64,000 nt of DNA from Lysobacterales bacterium (GCA_017305135.1 JAFKNA010000009.1:1-64000), one strand, 5' to 3'. Shown: positions 47,925-57,321, numbered from the stretch's first letter. Numbers and translations are program-made. Notes: generated from the sequence alone by a model not told the origin.

Positions 47925-48451
47925 GCGATGGCGGCGAGCGTGACCTGTTCCGCTTCGTCGAGGACTGGCAGGCCCTGCAGCCGGCCGCCGCCGAGGCGAT
48001 CCGCGCCTTCTGGCTCGGCGAAGGCGCGCTGGCGGACGAGGCGGGCATGGAGCAGCGCCTGCCGCAGGTGGTGATGCACGCGCTCGATCCCGAGGGGCGC
48101 GTGGCTGGCGTCTGCACCGCCGTCGCCATCGTCCCGCCACGCCTCGGCCAGCCGGTCTACTACTGGCGCACCTTCGTCGGCGCCGCCTGGCGCTCCAGCA
48201 GCCTGGTGATGCGCCTCCTGAAGCGCTCGGCCGCGCTGCTGGAGGAGCATGCGCGGAGCAACGGCTACCCCTGCATCGGCATCCTGCTGGAACTGGAGAA
48301 TGCGCGCTTCAGCGTGCGCGGCCGCGCCGCGGCCTGGTACAACCCGCCCTTCGTCTACATCGGCCAGAGCCCGCGCGGGCTCGACCTCAGGGTGATGTAC
48401 TTCAAGGGTGCCCGCCTCAAGGCGCGCGCCCCGGCGGCCGGCGCGGGCTGA
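47921..48451 (+). CDS. Unknown protein coupled to TIGR03032 gene, possibly acyltransferase-like
   Basis: The 176-residue protein has no firm family match by eye. YYWRTFVGAAWRSSSLVMRL and ALLEEHARSNGYPCIGILLE could be the central beta-strands and helix of a GNAT fold, without a clear acetyl-CoA loop. Four-base overlap with the TIGR03032 gene shows the two are translated together and may act together. Confidence 0.55.
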   Translation: MSDGGERDLFRFVEDWQALQPAAAEAIRAFWLGEGALADEAGMEQRLPQVVMHALDPEGRVAGVCTAVAIVPPRLGQPVYYWRTFVGAAWRSSSLVMRLLKRSAALLEEHARSNGYPCIGILLELENARFSVRGRAAAWYNPPFVYIGQSPRGLDLRVMYFKGARLKARAPAAGAG

Positions 48452-48477
48452 GGTCGCGCCGCCAGTCGTACGGAGAG

Positions 48478-48548
48478 GAGCCTGCGTGCAGGCGGCTCGG
48501 GGTTGCGCGCGTGCGACGCCCAGGTCGCGACCACGGTCGCTCCTACAC
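48478..48548. repeat. Composite REP-like repeat, inverted copy
   Basis: GCCTGCGTGCAGGC at 48480 and CGACCACGGTCGCTCCTACA at 48528 are the reverse arrangement of the 41277 and 51574 units. They lie between the unknown protein and the kinase. Confidence 0.7.
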
Positions 48549-48655
48549 TCGGATGTCGTCGCGGGTCGCCGGCGGGGTGGGCTCCTGCGGAATCATGGCA
48601 CCGTCGCATGCAGGACAGGTCCGGCATGAGCCGATCAGGCGCCCCCGGCCTGGTC

Positions 48656-48661
48656 TAGAAT
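48656..48661 (+). promoter_or_regulatory. Candidate -10 of the kinase gene
   Basis: TAGAAT ends 5 nt before the ATG at 48667 and there is no Shine-Dalgarno, consistent with a leaderless start. No clear -35 is present. An alternative start at 48688 has a weak GGA. Confidence 0.35.
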
Positions 48662-48666
48662 CGGCC

Positions 48667-50850
48667 ATGGTTCTGACACGGAACGCCATGGCCGAAACGA
48701 CAGGGTTCTCGATTCCCGGCTATCGCATCCTGCGGCGGCTCGGTCGCGGCGGCATGGCCACCGTCTATCTTGCCGCGCAGGAATCGCTCAATCGCCTCGT
48801 CGCGATCAAGATCCTCACCGGCGGTCGCGAGCCGGATGCGGAGCTGGTCGGCCGCTTCCGCAACGAAGCGCACACCATCGCGCAGCTCGACCATCCGCAC
48901 ATCGTCGGCATCTACGACGTCGGCCAGACCTCGCGCGGCGAGATCTACTACTCGATGCCCTACCTGCCGAACGGCGATCTCGCCAGCCGCGACCTGCGCG
49001 AGCATCCGCTGGAACTGCTCGCCGTCGTGCGCGCGCTGGCGGTGGCGCTCGGGCACGCGCACGAGCACGGCATCGTGCATCGGGACGTGAAGCCCGAGAA
49101 CGTCCTCTTCGACCAGCTCGATCGCCCGCTGCTCGCCGATTTCGGCATCGCCACCAGCGGCAACGGCCATCCGCGCATCACGCGCGACGGCGCGACGATC
49201 GGCTCCTCGGGCTACATGAGCCCGGAGCAGGCGCGCGGGCAGCCGATCGACGGCCGCTCCGATTTCTACAGCCTCGGCGTGGTCTGCTACGAGCTGCTGA
49301 CCGGCGAGCTCCCGTTCCGCGGGCCGGACGCGCTCTCGATCGCCCTCGCCCACGTCGAGCGGCCGGTGCCGCGCCTGCCGCTGACGCGGCGCGCCTGGCA
49401 GCCCTTCATCGACAAGGCGATGGCCAAGCAGGCCGATGCGCGCTTCCAGAGCGCCGACGAGGTCATCGCTGCGCTCGACATCGTCGAGCGCCAGTTGCAG
49501 GAACCCGCCGCCGAGGGCCTGTCGCGCTGGTGGCGCAGGATCGTCGAGCGCATCGTCGCGGTTCCGCGCGGCGCCCGCACGGCGGTGCTCGCGGCCCTGC
49601 TCCTCGCCGCGCTCGCCGGACTGGTGGCGCTGCTGCCACGCGAACCGGAGCGCGCCGCCGCGCCGGCCATGATACGCCCGGCTGCAGCCGGCACCGGTGC
49701 CGAGCCGGCGCCCGCAGGCGGCGCTGGGGCGGACACCGCGGCCGACGCGCCCGCCGCGGACCACGCCGACCAGCTCGCGCTGGCCGCGGAGCTGCTCGCC
49801 GATGGCCATCTCCTCGCGCCGAAGGGAGAAAACGCGGCCGCCGTCTACCTTGACGTGCTCGCCGCCGAACCCGGCCAGGAGGAGGCCGTCGCCGGCGTCC
49901 GCCGCATCCTGGAGCGCCTGGGTGCCACCGCGGCGCGTGCGATCGAGGCGGGCAAGGGCGCCGATGCGGTGCCGCCGATGAAGCAGGGCATCGAGCTCGG
50001 CGGCGAGGCGAAGCTGCTGGCGAGTTCCGCCTTCGCCGCGTTCATCGCGCCGATCCGCGCCGCCGTCGAGAAGCGGCGCAAGCAGCCGCGTGGTGCCCTC
50101 GATGCCGCCGCGCTGGCCGACCTCGAAGCGCTGCTCCCTACCCTGGGGCGACTCGACCCGGGCCTCGCCGAAGGCGTGCGCACCGACATCGGCGCGCCCG
50201 CCCGGCTGCTCGCCGAAGGCGGACGCTTCCGCGACCCGCGCGGCCCGGCGATGGTGCTGCTGCCGGCCACGACGACCCGGGCGGCAATGGCGGTGTCGGT
50301 GGATCCGGTCGGTCGCGCCGACTATGCGCGGTTCGCCGCTGCCACCGGGCGCGTCCCGGCGCGCTGCCGCAGCTCGCCGGGATTGTTCGCACGCTCCAAG
50401 GGCCTGGACTGGCGTCGCCCCGGCTTTTCCCAGGGCGACGCCGACGCCGTGACCTGCGTGAGCTGGGACGATGCCGCGGCCTACGCCGAATGGCAGGGCC
50501 GCCAAAGCGGTGCGCGCTACCGGTTGCCGAGCCGCCAGGAATGGCTTGCGATCACTGCTGGCGCGGGGGATTCCTGCGGCAGTGCCTGCGGCCGCGAGGG
50601 CACCGCGCCGGCGGCGAGCCTCGCCGCCACGCGCCAGGGCGTGCGCGGCCTGTTCGGCAACGTCAGCCAGTGGATTGGCGGCTGCGCCGGCAAGGGACGC
50701 GACGGGAGCTGTGCCGAGCGCGAATACCGCGGCCGCTCCTGGCACGACGGCAAGCGCACTGCGCTGGATCACGCCGGCCGCGCGGACGGCGACATCGGCT
50801 ATGCCACGGTCGGCTTCCGGCTGGTGCGCGAGCTGCCACGCGGGCGATGA
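48667..50850 (+). CDS. Ser/Thr protein kinase with C-terminal formylglycine-enzyme-like domain
   Basis: The 727-residue protein starts with a complete Hanks kinase: the glycine loop GRGGMATVYLA (26-36), Lys48, HRDVKPEN (138-145), DFG (158-160) and SPE (185-187). A transmembrane helix (about 300-325) is followed by an Ala-rich helical region. Residues about 526-724 are FGE-sulfatase-like, with VSWDDAAAYAEWQGRQSGARYRLPSRQEW and GLFGNVSQWIGG. The kinase is cytoplasmic and the C-terminal domain periplasmic, where it may be a sensor. The FGE catalytic Cys pair is not recognisable. It overlaps nothing; DUF502 follows. Confidence 0.88.
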   Translation: MVLTRNAMAETTGFSIPGYRILRRLGRGGMATVYLAAQESLNRLVAIKILTGGREPDAELVGRFRNEAHTIAQLDHPHIVGIYDVGQTSRGEIYYSMPYLPNGDLASRDLREHPLELLAVVRALAVALGHAHEHGIVHRDVKPENVLFDQLDRPLLADFGIATSGNGHPRITRDGATIGSSGYMSPEQARGQPIDGRSDFYSLGVVCYELLTGELPFRGPDALSIALAHVERPVPRLPLTRRAWQPFIDKAMAKQADARFQSADEVIAALDIVERQLQEPAAEGLSRWWRRIVERIVAVPRGARTAVLAALLLAALAGLVALLPREPERAAAPAMIRPAAAGTGAEPAPAGGAGADTAADAPAADHADQLALAAELLADGHLLAPKGENAAAVYLDVLAAEPGQEEAVAGVRRILERLGATAARAIEAGKGADAVPPMKQGIELGGEAKLLASSAFAAFIAPIRAAVEKRRKQPRGALDAAALADLEALLPTLGRLDPGLAEGVRTDIGAPARLLAEGGRFRDPRGPAMVLLPATTTRAAMAVSVDPVGRADYARFAAATGRVPARCRSSPGLFARSKGLDWRRPGFSQGDADAVTCVSWDDAAAYAEWQGRQSGARYRLPSRQEWLAITAGAGDSCGSACGREGTAPAASLAATRQGVRGLFGNVSQWIGGCAGKGRDGSCAEREYRGRSWHDGKRTALDHAGRADGDIGYATVGFRLVRELPRGR

Positions 50851-50879
50851 TGGGGATTCCTGAGCGGAAGGCGCCGTCC

Positions 50880-51563
50880 ATGCGACCCCTGCACGTCCAG
50901 CGCTATCTCCTGACCGGGCTGTTGACCTTCATCCCGATCTGGCTGACCTGGATCGTCTTCAAGGCGATCTTCTCGCTGCTGTCGGAGATCAACCTGCCCT
51001 GGGTGGCGGCGCTGTTCGAAGCGCTCGCGCTGCGCTTTCCCGACGCGCTGGGCTCCATCAACCAGGGCTGGCTGACCTCACTGCTGGCCTTCGTCGCCAC
51101 GCTGGCGACGCTCTACCTGATGGGCTTCGCCGCCAACCGTGTCTTCGGGCGGCGCCTGCTCGCCGGCTTCGAGCGCCTGATCGGGCGCATCCCGCTGGCG
51201 CACACGATCTACAGCGGCAGCAAGAAGCTGATGGGCATGCTGCAGCAGAAGCCCGAAGGCACCCAGCGCGTGGTGCTGATCGAGTTCCCCTCGCGCGGCC
51301 TCAAGGCGGTCGGCTTCGTCACGCGCACCTTCCGCGACGCTAATGGAGCGGAACTCGCCGCGGTGTACGTGCCGACCACGCCCAACCCGACCGGCGGCTA
51401 CCTGGAGATCGTGCCGCTGGACAGCCTGGTGGCGACCGACTGGAGCGTGGACCAGGCCATGGCCTTCATCCTCTCCGCCGGCGCGGTGGTGCCGGACACG
51501 CTGGCATTTCCCGTCGTGCCCACGGCGGCATCGACCGCTTCGCCACCGGCAAGCACGCGCTGA
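50880..51563 (+). CDS. DUF502-family membrane protein
   Basis: The 227-residue protein has two transmembrane helices (YLLTGLLTFIPIWLTWIVF; LTSLLAFVATLATLYLMGF) and the soluble domain with RIPLAHTIYSGSKKLMGMLQ and VYVPTTPNPTGGYLEIVP, typical of DUF502. The function is unknown. An in-frame ATG at 50847 overlaps the kinase stop, but family members start just before RYLLTGLL, so I use 50880. Confidence 0.82.
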   Translation: MRPLHVQRYLLTGLLTFIPIWLTWIVFKAIFSLLSEINLPWVAALFEALALRFPDALGSINQGWLTSLLAFVATLATLYLMGFAANRVFGRRLLAGFERLIGRIPLAHTIYSGSKKLMGMLQQKPEGTQRVVLIEFPSRGLKAVGFVTRTFRDANGAELAAVYVPTTPNPTGGYLEIVPLDSLVATDWSVDQAMAFILSAGAVVPDTLAFPVVPTAASTASPPASTR

Positions 51564-51573
51564 CCTGACAAGC

Positions 51574-51635
51574 CGGGTCGCCTGCACGCAGGCTCCTTCG
51601 GAACGGCCCCTGTAGGAGCGAGCGTGCTCGCGACC
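51574..51635. repeat. Composite REP-like repeat
   Basis: GGTCGCCTGCACGCAGGCTC followed by GTAGGAGCGAGCGTGCTCGC, as at 41277. I see no gene and no convincing promoter in the rest of the 317-nt gap before the M13 peptidase. Confidence 0.7.
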
Positions 51636-51880
51636 AGACCCCGCACGAAACCTTGCACCGCCGCCCGGCGAGGATTCCCCCCGCCCGCCGGCGGTTGCGA
51701 AAGGCCGTTGCCATCTCCACCTTGAACCGGTTACTGGCGCAATGACCTTCGACACTGTACGCGCCGGCTGCCGCCGCTAGCCTTGCGCGGCCATGGCGCG
51801 CAGCCGCGCCTGCGTTCGCCGCCAGGCTGCGCGCGCAGTCTTCCCAGGCACCCCGCCGTCCACATCCGGAGCATTCACCG

Positions 51881-53920
51881 ATGCGCAAACACCTGACCCG
51901 CTCGCTCGCCCTCGCCATCGGCGCGGCCCTTTCCGCCAGCGCCATCGGCGCCACCCAGGCGCCGTCCTTCAACATCACGGACCTGGACAAGGACATCAGC
52001 CCCTGCACCGATTTCAACGGCTTCGTGAACGCGAAGTGGGTCGCCGCCAATCCGATCCCCGCCGACCGCACGCGCTGGGGCGCCTTCGACGAACTGCGCG
52101 AGCACAGCCTGGAAACCCAGCACGCGATCGTCGAGAAGGCCTCGCGCGATGCCGCCACGGCCAAGCCGACGACGATCGCACAGAAGGTCGGCGGCTTCTA
52201 CCGCTCGGGCATGGACGAGGCGGCGATCGAGAAGGCCGGGATCACGCCGCTGAAGCCCGAGCTGGACCGGATCGCCACGCTTAAGACGCCAGCGGAAATC
52301 GCCGCCTACCTCAATGACAGCTTCGCGCGCGGCCAGGGCACGCTGTTCTTCGTCGGCCCGGCGGCCGATTTCAAGAACTCCAGGATGCAGATCGCCTACG
52401 CCTTCCAGGGCGGACTCGGCCTGCCCACGCGCGACTACTACGACAAGCCCGAGCACGCGGCAATCCGCGACGCCTACAAGGCGCACATCGCGAAGATGCT
52501 CGAACTCGCCGGCGCCAAGGCGGCGGACGCCGGCAAGGCCGCCGACCAGGTGCTCGCCTTCGAGACGCGCCTCGCCAAGGCCTCGCTGGCGCCGGTCGAG
52601 CTGCGCACGCCGGAGAACCAGTACCACTTCGTGACGCTCGCGGACGCGGACAAGCTGACGCCGAATCTCTCGTGGACGAAGTTCTTCGCCGCGCAGAAGG
52701 CCGACATCAAGGACGGCTTCTCGCTGTCGCAGCCGAAGTTCTTCAAGGAAGTCGACACGATGCTGGCGGAGGTGCCGGCCGCGGAGTGGCAGGCGTACCT
52801 GCGCTTCCATGCCGTCGACAATGCCGCGCCCTACCTCTCGAAGGCGTTCGCGACGCAGCATTTCGAGTTCCACAACAAGACGCTCAACGGCCAGAAGGAG
52901 CAGGAGCCGCGCTGGAAGCGTGTGCTGGCGGCGGTCAATGACGGCATGGGCATGGGGCTCGGCGAACTCTACGTCGCCGAGGCCTTTCCGCCCGAATCCA
53001 AGGCGCGCGCGATGGTGCTGGTCGACAACGTCAAGGCGGCGCTCAAGACCCGCATCGAGCACCTCGACTGGATGAGCGATGCCACCAAGCAGAAGGCGCT
53101 GGAGAAGTGGGCCACCTTCCTGCCCAAGATCGGCTATCCGGAGAAATGGCGCGACTGGTCGGGCCTCGAGATCCAGCCCGACGACTACTTCGCCAACGTC
53201 GAGGCGGCGACCCGCTACGACTACGACTACGAGATCGCCAAGGTCGGCAAGCCCAGCGACCGCATGGAATGGGGCATGACGCCGCAGACGGTCAACGCCT
53301 ACTACAACCCGCTGGACAACACCATCAACTTCCCGGCCGCGATCCTGCAGCCGCCCTTCTTCGACGCCAAGGCGGACGACGCCCTCAACTACGGCGGCAT
53401 CGGCGCGGTGATCGGCCACGAGGCCATCCACGGCTTCGACGACGAGGGCAGCCAGTTCGATGCCGAGGGCAACAACAGCAACTGGTGGACGAAGGACGAC
53501 CGCCAGAAGTTCGAGGCGCGCACCGCCAGGCTGGTCGCGCAGTTCAACGCCTACGAGCCGCTGCCCGGCAAGCACGTCAACGGCGAACTGACGCTCGGCG
53601 AGAACATCGCCGACCTCGGCGGCGCCAACGTGGCCTTCGACGCGCTGCAGCTCGCGCTGCAGAAGGATCCGGCCGAATCGAAAGAAAAGATCGATGGCTA
53701 CACCGAGAACCAGCGTTTCTTCCTCAACTTCGCCCGCATCTGGCGCGGCAGCATCCTGCCGCAGCGCCAGGAAGTGCTGCTGAACTCCGATCCGCACGCG
53801 CCGGCGCAGTACCGCGCCATCGCCGCGCCTTCGAACATGCCGGCGTTCGCCGAGGCGTTCTCCTGCAAGAGCGGCGATGCCATGGTGCGCAGCGCCTACA
53901 CCCAGGTGAAGATCTGGTGA
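51881..53920 (+). CDS. M13-family (neprilysin-like) metallopeptidase, first of a tandem pair
   Basis: The 679-residue exported zinc peptidase has a signal peptide (1-23). HExxH is HEAIH at about 512-516 and the third ligand Glu lies in GENIADLGG (about 572). The conserved opening is CTDFNGFVNAKWVAANPIP, and NAYYNPLDN and SNMPAFAEAFSCKSGDAM are present near the end. M13 enzymes cut short peptides in the periplasm or outside. A hairpin terminator follows the stop. Confidence 0.92.
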   Translation: MRKHLTRSLALAIGAALSASAIGATQAPSFNITDLDKDISPCTDFNGFVNAKWVAANPIPADRTRWGAFDELREHSLETQHAIVEKASRDAATAKPTTIAQKVGGFYRSGMDEAAIEKAGITPLKPELDRIATLKTPAEIAAYLNDSFARGQGTLFFVGPAADFKNSRMQIAYAFQGGLGLPTRDYYDKPEHAAIRDAYKAHIAKMLELAGAKAADAGKAADQVLAFETRLAKASLAPVELRTPENQYHFVTLADADKLTPNLSWTKFFAAQKADIKDGFSLSQPKFFKEVDTMLAEVPAAEWQAYLRFHAVDNAAPYLSKAFATQHFEFHNKTLNGQKEQEPRWKRVLAAVNDGMGMGLGELYVAEAFPPESKARAMVLVDNVKAALKTRIEHLDWMSDATKQKALEKWATFLPKIGYPEKWRDWSGLEIQPDDYFANVEAATRYDYDYEIAKVGKPSDRMEWGMTPQTVNAYYNPLDNTINFPAAILQPPFFDAKADDALNYGGIGAVIGHEAIHGFDDEGSQFDAEGNNSNWWTKDDRQKFEARTARLVAQFNAYEPLPGKHVNGELTLGENIADLGGANVAFDALQLALQKDPAESKEKIDGYTENQRFFLNFARIWRGSILPQRQEVLLNSDPHAPAQYRAIAAPSNMPAFAEAFSCKSGDAMVRSAYTQVKIW

Positions 53921-53955
53921 CGTGACGGCCGACCCCGGCGGCCGGCCATGCCAAC

Positions 53956-53976
53956 GCGGGGCGCCCGGCGCCCCGC
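53956..53976 (+). terminator. Terminator after the first M13 gene
   Basis: GCGGGGCGC-CCG-GCGCCCCGC forms a 9-bp GC stem, followed by TTCATT. It lies 36 nt after the stop and separates the two M13 genes, so each is likely transcribed on its own or with partial read-through. Confidence 0.65.
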
Positions 53977-54017
53977 TTCATTCCGGGCCGTGCGCCCGCG
54001 GAACAGCAGGTGATCCC

Positions 54018-56051
54018 ATGCATGCAATCCTCTCCCGGCCGCTGGCGCTCGCCATCGGCCTTGCCGTCTCCGGCGCCGCGACGGCCTTTTCCTTCAACGC
54101 CGGCGACATCGACCGCGACGCCTCGGCGTGCACCGACCTCAACCAGTTCGTCAACGCGAAGTGGCTGGCCGCCAATCCGGTGCCCGCCGACCGCAGCACC
54201 TGGGGCACCTTCGAGCAACTGGATGAAGCGAGCCTCGCCGTGCAGCACCAGCTCGTCGAGGCCGCCGCCAGGGACGCGGACAAGGCGAAGGCGGGCTCGA
54301 TCGAGCAGAAGATCGGCTGGTTCTTCGGCGCCGGCATGGACACCGCGGCCATCGACAAGGCCGGCCACGCGCCGGTCCAGCCGCTGCTGGACCGGATCGC
54401 CGCGCTGAAGACGCCGCAGGAACTGGTCGCGTGGCTGCGCGCCGACTTCGCCGCCGGTCGCGGCATTCCGTTCCGCTTCGGCGGGCGCGCCGACTACAAG
54501 AACTCGGAAATGACCATCGCCTACGCCTTCCAGGGCGGCCTGGGCCTTCCCGAGCGGGATTACTACCTCAAGGACACGGCCGACTTCAAGGCCAAGCGCG
54601 CCGCCTACCAGGAGCACGTCGCGCGCACGCTGCAACTGGCCGGCACGCCGGCCGCGGCTGCGAAGGAGCAGGCGCAGTGGGTGATGGACTTCGAGACCCG
54701 CCTCGCCAAGGCCTCGCTCGGGCGCATCGACCTGCGCAATCCGCAGAACCAGTACCACTTCGTCAGCCTCGAAGAAGCCGCCAAGGCAACGCCGCACTTC
54801 GACTGGACGGCGTTCTTCCGCGAGCAGGGCGCCGATGTCGGCAAGGGCTTCTCGCTGTCGCAGCCGAAGTTCTTCGAGGAGCTGGACGCGATGATCGCCG
54901 GCGTGCCGATGGCGCACTGGCAGGCGTACCTGCGCTTCCACACCATCGACGACGCCGCGCCCTATCTCTCCGCGCCGTTCGTCGCCGAGCACTTCGCCTT
55001 CTACGGCCAGGCCCTGCGCGGGCAGAAGGAACAGAAGCCGCGCTGGAAGCAGGTGCTCGAGGCCACCAACGACGAGATGGGCATGGCGCTCGGCGAGCTC
55101 TACGTGGCCAAGGAGTTCCCGCCCGAAGCCAAGCAGCGCGCGCTCGAGCTCGTCCACAACGTGCGCGAGGCGCTGAAGTCACGCATCGAGCACCTGGACT
55201 GGATGAGCGCGGAAACCAAGGAGAAGGCGCTGGAGAAGTGGGCCGCGTTCACGCCCAAGATCGGCTACCCGGACAAGTGGCGCGACTGGTCCGGCCTCGC
55301 CGTCAAGCCGGGCGACTGGTTCGGCAACGTCACCGCGGCGCAGAAGTTCAACTACGACTGGCGCATGGCCAAGATCGGCAAGCCGGTGGACCGCAACGAC
55401 TGGGGCATGACCCCGCAGACGGTCAACGCCTACTACAGCCCGACCATGAACGAGATCGTGTTCCCCGCCGCGATCCTGCAGCCGCCGTTCTTCGACGCCA
55501 AGGCCGACGACGCGCTCAACTACGGCGGCATCGGCGCCGTGATCGGCCACGAGATGAGCCACGGCTACGACGACCAGGGCAGCCAGTTCGACGCCAAGGG
55601 CAACTACAACAACTGGTGGACGGAAGCGGATCGCAAGGCCTTCGATGCCCGCACCGACAAGCTGGTGAAGCAGTTCGACGACTACGTCGCGATCGACGAC
55701 CTGCACGTCAAGGGCAAGCTGACGCTGGGCGAGAACATCGCCGACCTCGGCGGCCTCGCCACCGCCTACGACGCCCTGCAGATCGCCCTCAAGCAGCATC
55801 CCAAGGAAGCGAAGGAGAAGATCGACGGCTTCACCCAGGACCAGCGCTTCTTCCTCAACTGGGCGACGGTGTGGCGCCGCAACTTCCGTCCCGAGGAGCT
55901 GAAGCTCCGCCTCAACACCGACCCCCACGCCCCGGCCATGTTCCGCGCCATCGGCGCGCCGTCCAACATGCCGGCGTTTGCCGAGGCCTTCGGCTGCAAG
56001 GCGGGCGATGCCATGGTGCGCGGCAAGGATGAGCAGGTGCGGATCTGGTGA
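54018..56051 (+). CDS. M13-family metallopeptidase, second of the tandem pair
   Basis: The 677-residue protein is a paralogue of the preceding gene along its whole length. HEMSH is at about 509-513, GENIADLGG at about 572, and a signal peptide at about 1-22. AGGTGAT precedes the ATG at 54018. The two differ in surface loops and around the S1' region, so they may have different peptide preferences. The tandem arrangement indicates gene duplication. Confidence 0.92.
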   Translation: MHAILSRPLALAIGLAVSGAATAFSFNAGDIDRDASACTDLNQFVNAKWLAANPVPADRSTWGTFEQLDEASLAVQHQLVEAAARDADKAKAGSIEQKIGWFFGAGMDTAAIDKAGHAPVQPLLDRIAALKTPQELVAWLRADFAAGRGIPFRFGGRADYKNSEMTIAYAFQGGLGLPERDYYLKDTADFKAKRAAYQEHVARTLQLAGTPAAAAKEQAQWVMDFETRLAKASLGRIDLRNPQNQYHFVSLEEAAKATPHFDWTAFFREQGADVGKGFSLSQPKFFEELDAMIAGVPMAHWQAYLRFHTIDDAAPYLSAPFVAEHFAFYGQALRGQKEQKPRWKQVLEATNDEMGMALGELYVAKEFPPEAKQRALELVHNVREALKSRIEHLDWMSAETKEKALEKWAAFTPKIGYPDKWRDWSGLAVKPGDWFGNVTAAQKFNYDWRMAKIGKPVDRNDWGMTPQTVNAYYSPTMNEIVFPAAILQPPFFDAKADDALNYGGIGAVIGHEMSHGYDDQGSQFDAKGNYNNWWTEADRKAFDARTDKLVKQFDDYVAIDDLHVKGKLTLGENIADLGGLATAYDALQIALKQHPKEAKEKIDGFTQDQRFFLNWATVWRRNFRPEELKLRLNTDPHAPAMFRAIGAPSNMPAFAEAFGCKAGDAMVRGKDEQVRIW

Positions 56052-56062
56052 TTGTTGCATCA

Positions 56063-56085
56063 CGCGGGCGGCGTTGCCGCTCGCG
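56063..56085 (+). terminator. Hairpin after the second M13 gene
   Basis: CGCGGGCGGC-GTT-GCCGCTCGCG is a 10-bp stem with one mismatch, 12 nt after the stop. There is no T-tract. Confidence 0.5.
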
Positions 56086-56220
56086 TGCGCTTGGCAATGT
56101 TCGTCGAGGCCAGGACTGATCGCTGGCGGTTACCACCCGGCCCGAATGATCCCTCCCGAGCCGTCTCGACAACACGATAATTGAACCTGACCCCGTTGCT
56201 TCTGGGCCAATGCTACAAAA

Positions 56221-56508
56221 CTAGACCCGGCCTAAAAGTCCCTTTAGGCGCCTCACTTCTGCAACGAGCAGAGGTATGTCTTGGCGGGCATGAGCAATGA
56301 AATCTTGCTCCTTCTCCGTTACGCCAAATAATTCAATGTCTTCTCCACGTCGGCCATCTACAGTCCCGGTTTTTATGAAACTGGAACCACTAGTGTGATC
56401 ACGACCCTCTACATACGAAATCCACGGTCCAGGCACACATGCTGAACATCGGGCTTCGATCTCCTCCAAGATTTGGTCACTCAACGGAACACTCACCTCA
56501 CCCTCCAT
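56221..56508 (-). CDS. Small protein of unknown function in the foreign region
   Basis: The 95-residue acidic protein contains CVPGPWISYVEGRDHTSGSS and EKEQDFIAHARQDIPLLVAE. I recognise the pattern (PGPW, EGRDH, DFIAxARQDIP) from small uncharacterised proteins scattered in bacteria, sometimes next to toxin loci, so an immunity or accessory role is possible but not shown. Its base composition is clearly more AT-rich than the flanking M13 genes, a sign of transfer. Confidence 0.65.
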   Translation of the reverse strand: MEGEVSVPLSDQILEEIEARCSACVPGPWISYVEGRDHTSGSSFIKTGTVDGRRGEDIELFGVTEKEQDFIAHARQDIPLLVAEVRRLKGLLGRV

Positions 56509-56653
56509 TCAGGCTCTTGATTGTCGGCGCGAATAGACCTCAGCCTTGTTTTGCGTAATTCCGCAAATTAATACAACGATACTACCCACTTGGCCCTCAA
56601 GACACCTCTAATCAGATCGACGAATCTCCTTGCTCATATGAGGATTTCCTGAA

Positions 56654-56998
56654 CTACTTCTGTTTCCTCCATTCTCCCAGACTTATCTGGGCCATAAGAC
56701 GAATCGGGCTCGGTGGTCCGTTCACAACTTCCTCCAAAGCAGATTCTGCCTCATATGGGAATGCATCTAGCAAGTTGACCGCCGCGCTATATCGTACGGC
56801 CCGATTTTTGTCCACGAGCAATAGGAGAAGTGCCTCTTCATATCGAAGAGCCCGTAGTTCGTTGAATGCAATGCCAATGAGTTCGTGCGCCTCATTCGCC
56901 TTCAGATGATTGCCGTTCTCGAGGGCCTTGCCATAGTCTTTGGCAGCACTGACGTAGTTATGAACAACCGCGTCAATTGCTCCGTTGTGCGTGTTCAC
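56654..56998 (-). CDS. DUF2019-like HEAT-repeat immunity protein
   Basis: The 114-residue helical protein has IAFNELRALRYEEALLLLLV, KNRAVRYSAAVNLLDAFPYE and PIRLMAQISLGEWRKQK, the layout of DUF2019 proteins that act as immunity partners in polymorphic toxin loci (family knowledge). Its GTG start (56998) overlaps the toxin TGA (GTGA), and a GGAGG lies six nt upstream inside the toxin end. Coupled expression supports a toxin/immunity pairing. AT-rich. Confidence 0.75.
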   Translation of the reverse strand: MNTHNGAIDAVVHNYVSAAKDYGKALENGNHLKANEAHELIGIAFNELRALRYEEALLLLLVDKNRAVRYSAAVNLLDAFPYEAESALEEVVNGPPSPIRLMAQISLGEWRKQK

Positions 56999-57321
56999 TG
57001 GTTTCCTCCGAAGTCCCGAAGAACTTGTTTTCCAAACGCCTGCTGATCCTCAAAGGATTGCCCTCGAAGCCACTGCCGAACTGTTATATTGGTTCCGATG
57101 GGCTTGGACGAATAAAAGCCGCTGATCTGTCGATGCGTCGCAGCATCGATCCGAACTAGGTTGCCCGTGTTGTGAATGGTTGTGGGACCGAACTGCGCGA
57201 CATTATTTCTCGTCTGCTCTACGATATGGTGCCAGTGCATGCCTGCTCCTGCGGGTCCTTCAGCTCTTTTGAATGCAGAAAATGATCGGAATCCTTGCAA
57301 CGCATCTTCCGACACACCCAC
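56995..57321 (-). CDS. RHS toxin tip, HNH/WHH-like nuclease domain (detached frame)
   Basis: The 108-residue frame contains GMHWHHIVEQTRNN, FGPTTIHNTGNLVRIDAATH and FYSSKPIGTNITVRQWL, resembling the HNH/Endonuclease VII superfamily of polymorphic toxins (WHH-type). It lies one base out of frame with the RHS core upstream. Restoring a seventh G in the run at 57333-57338 would fuse AGAGGALKAVGVSEDALQGF to it. I read it as the C-terminal toxin of the RHS gene, no longer attached. The start codon shown is only the first available. Confidence 0.7.
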   Translation of the reverse strand: MGVSEDALQGFRSFSAFKRAEGPAGAGMHWHHIVEQTRNNVAQFGPTTIHNTGNLVRIDAATHRQISGFYSSKPIGTNITVRQWLRGQSFEDQQAFGKQVLRDFGGNQ

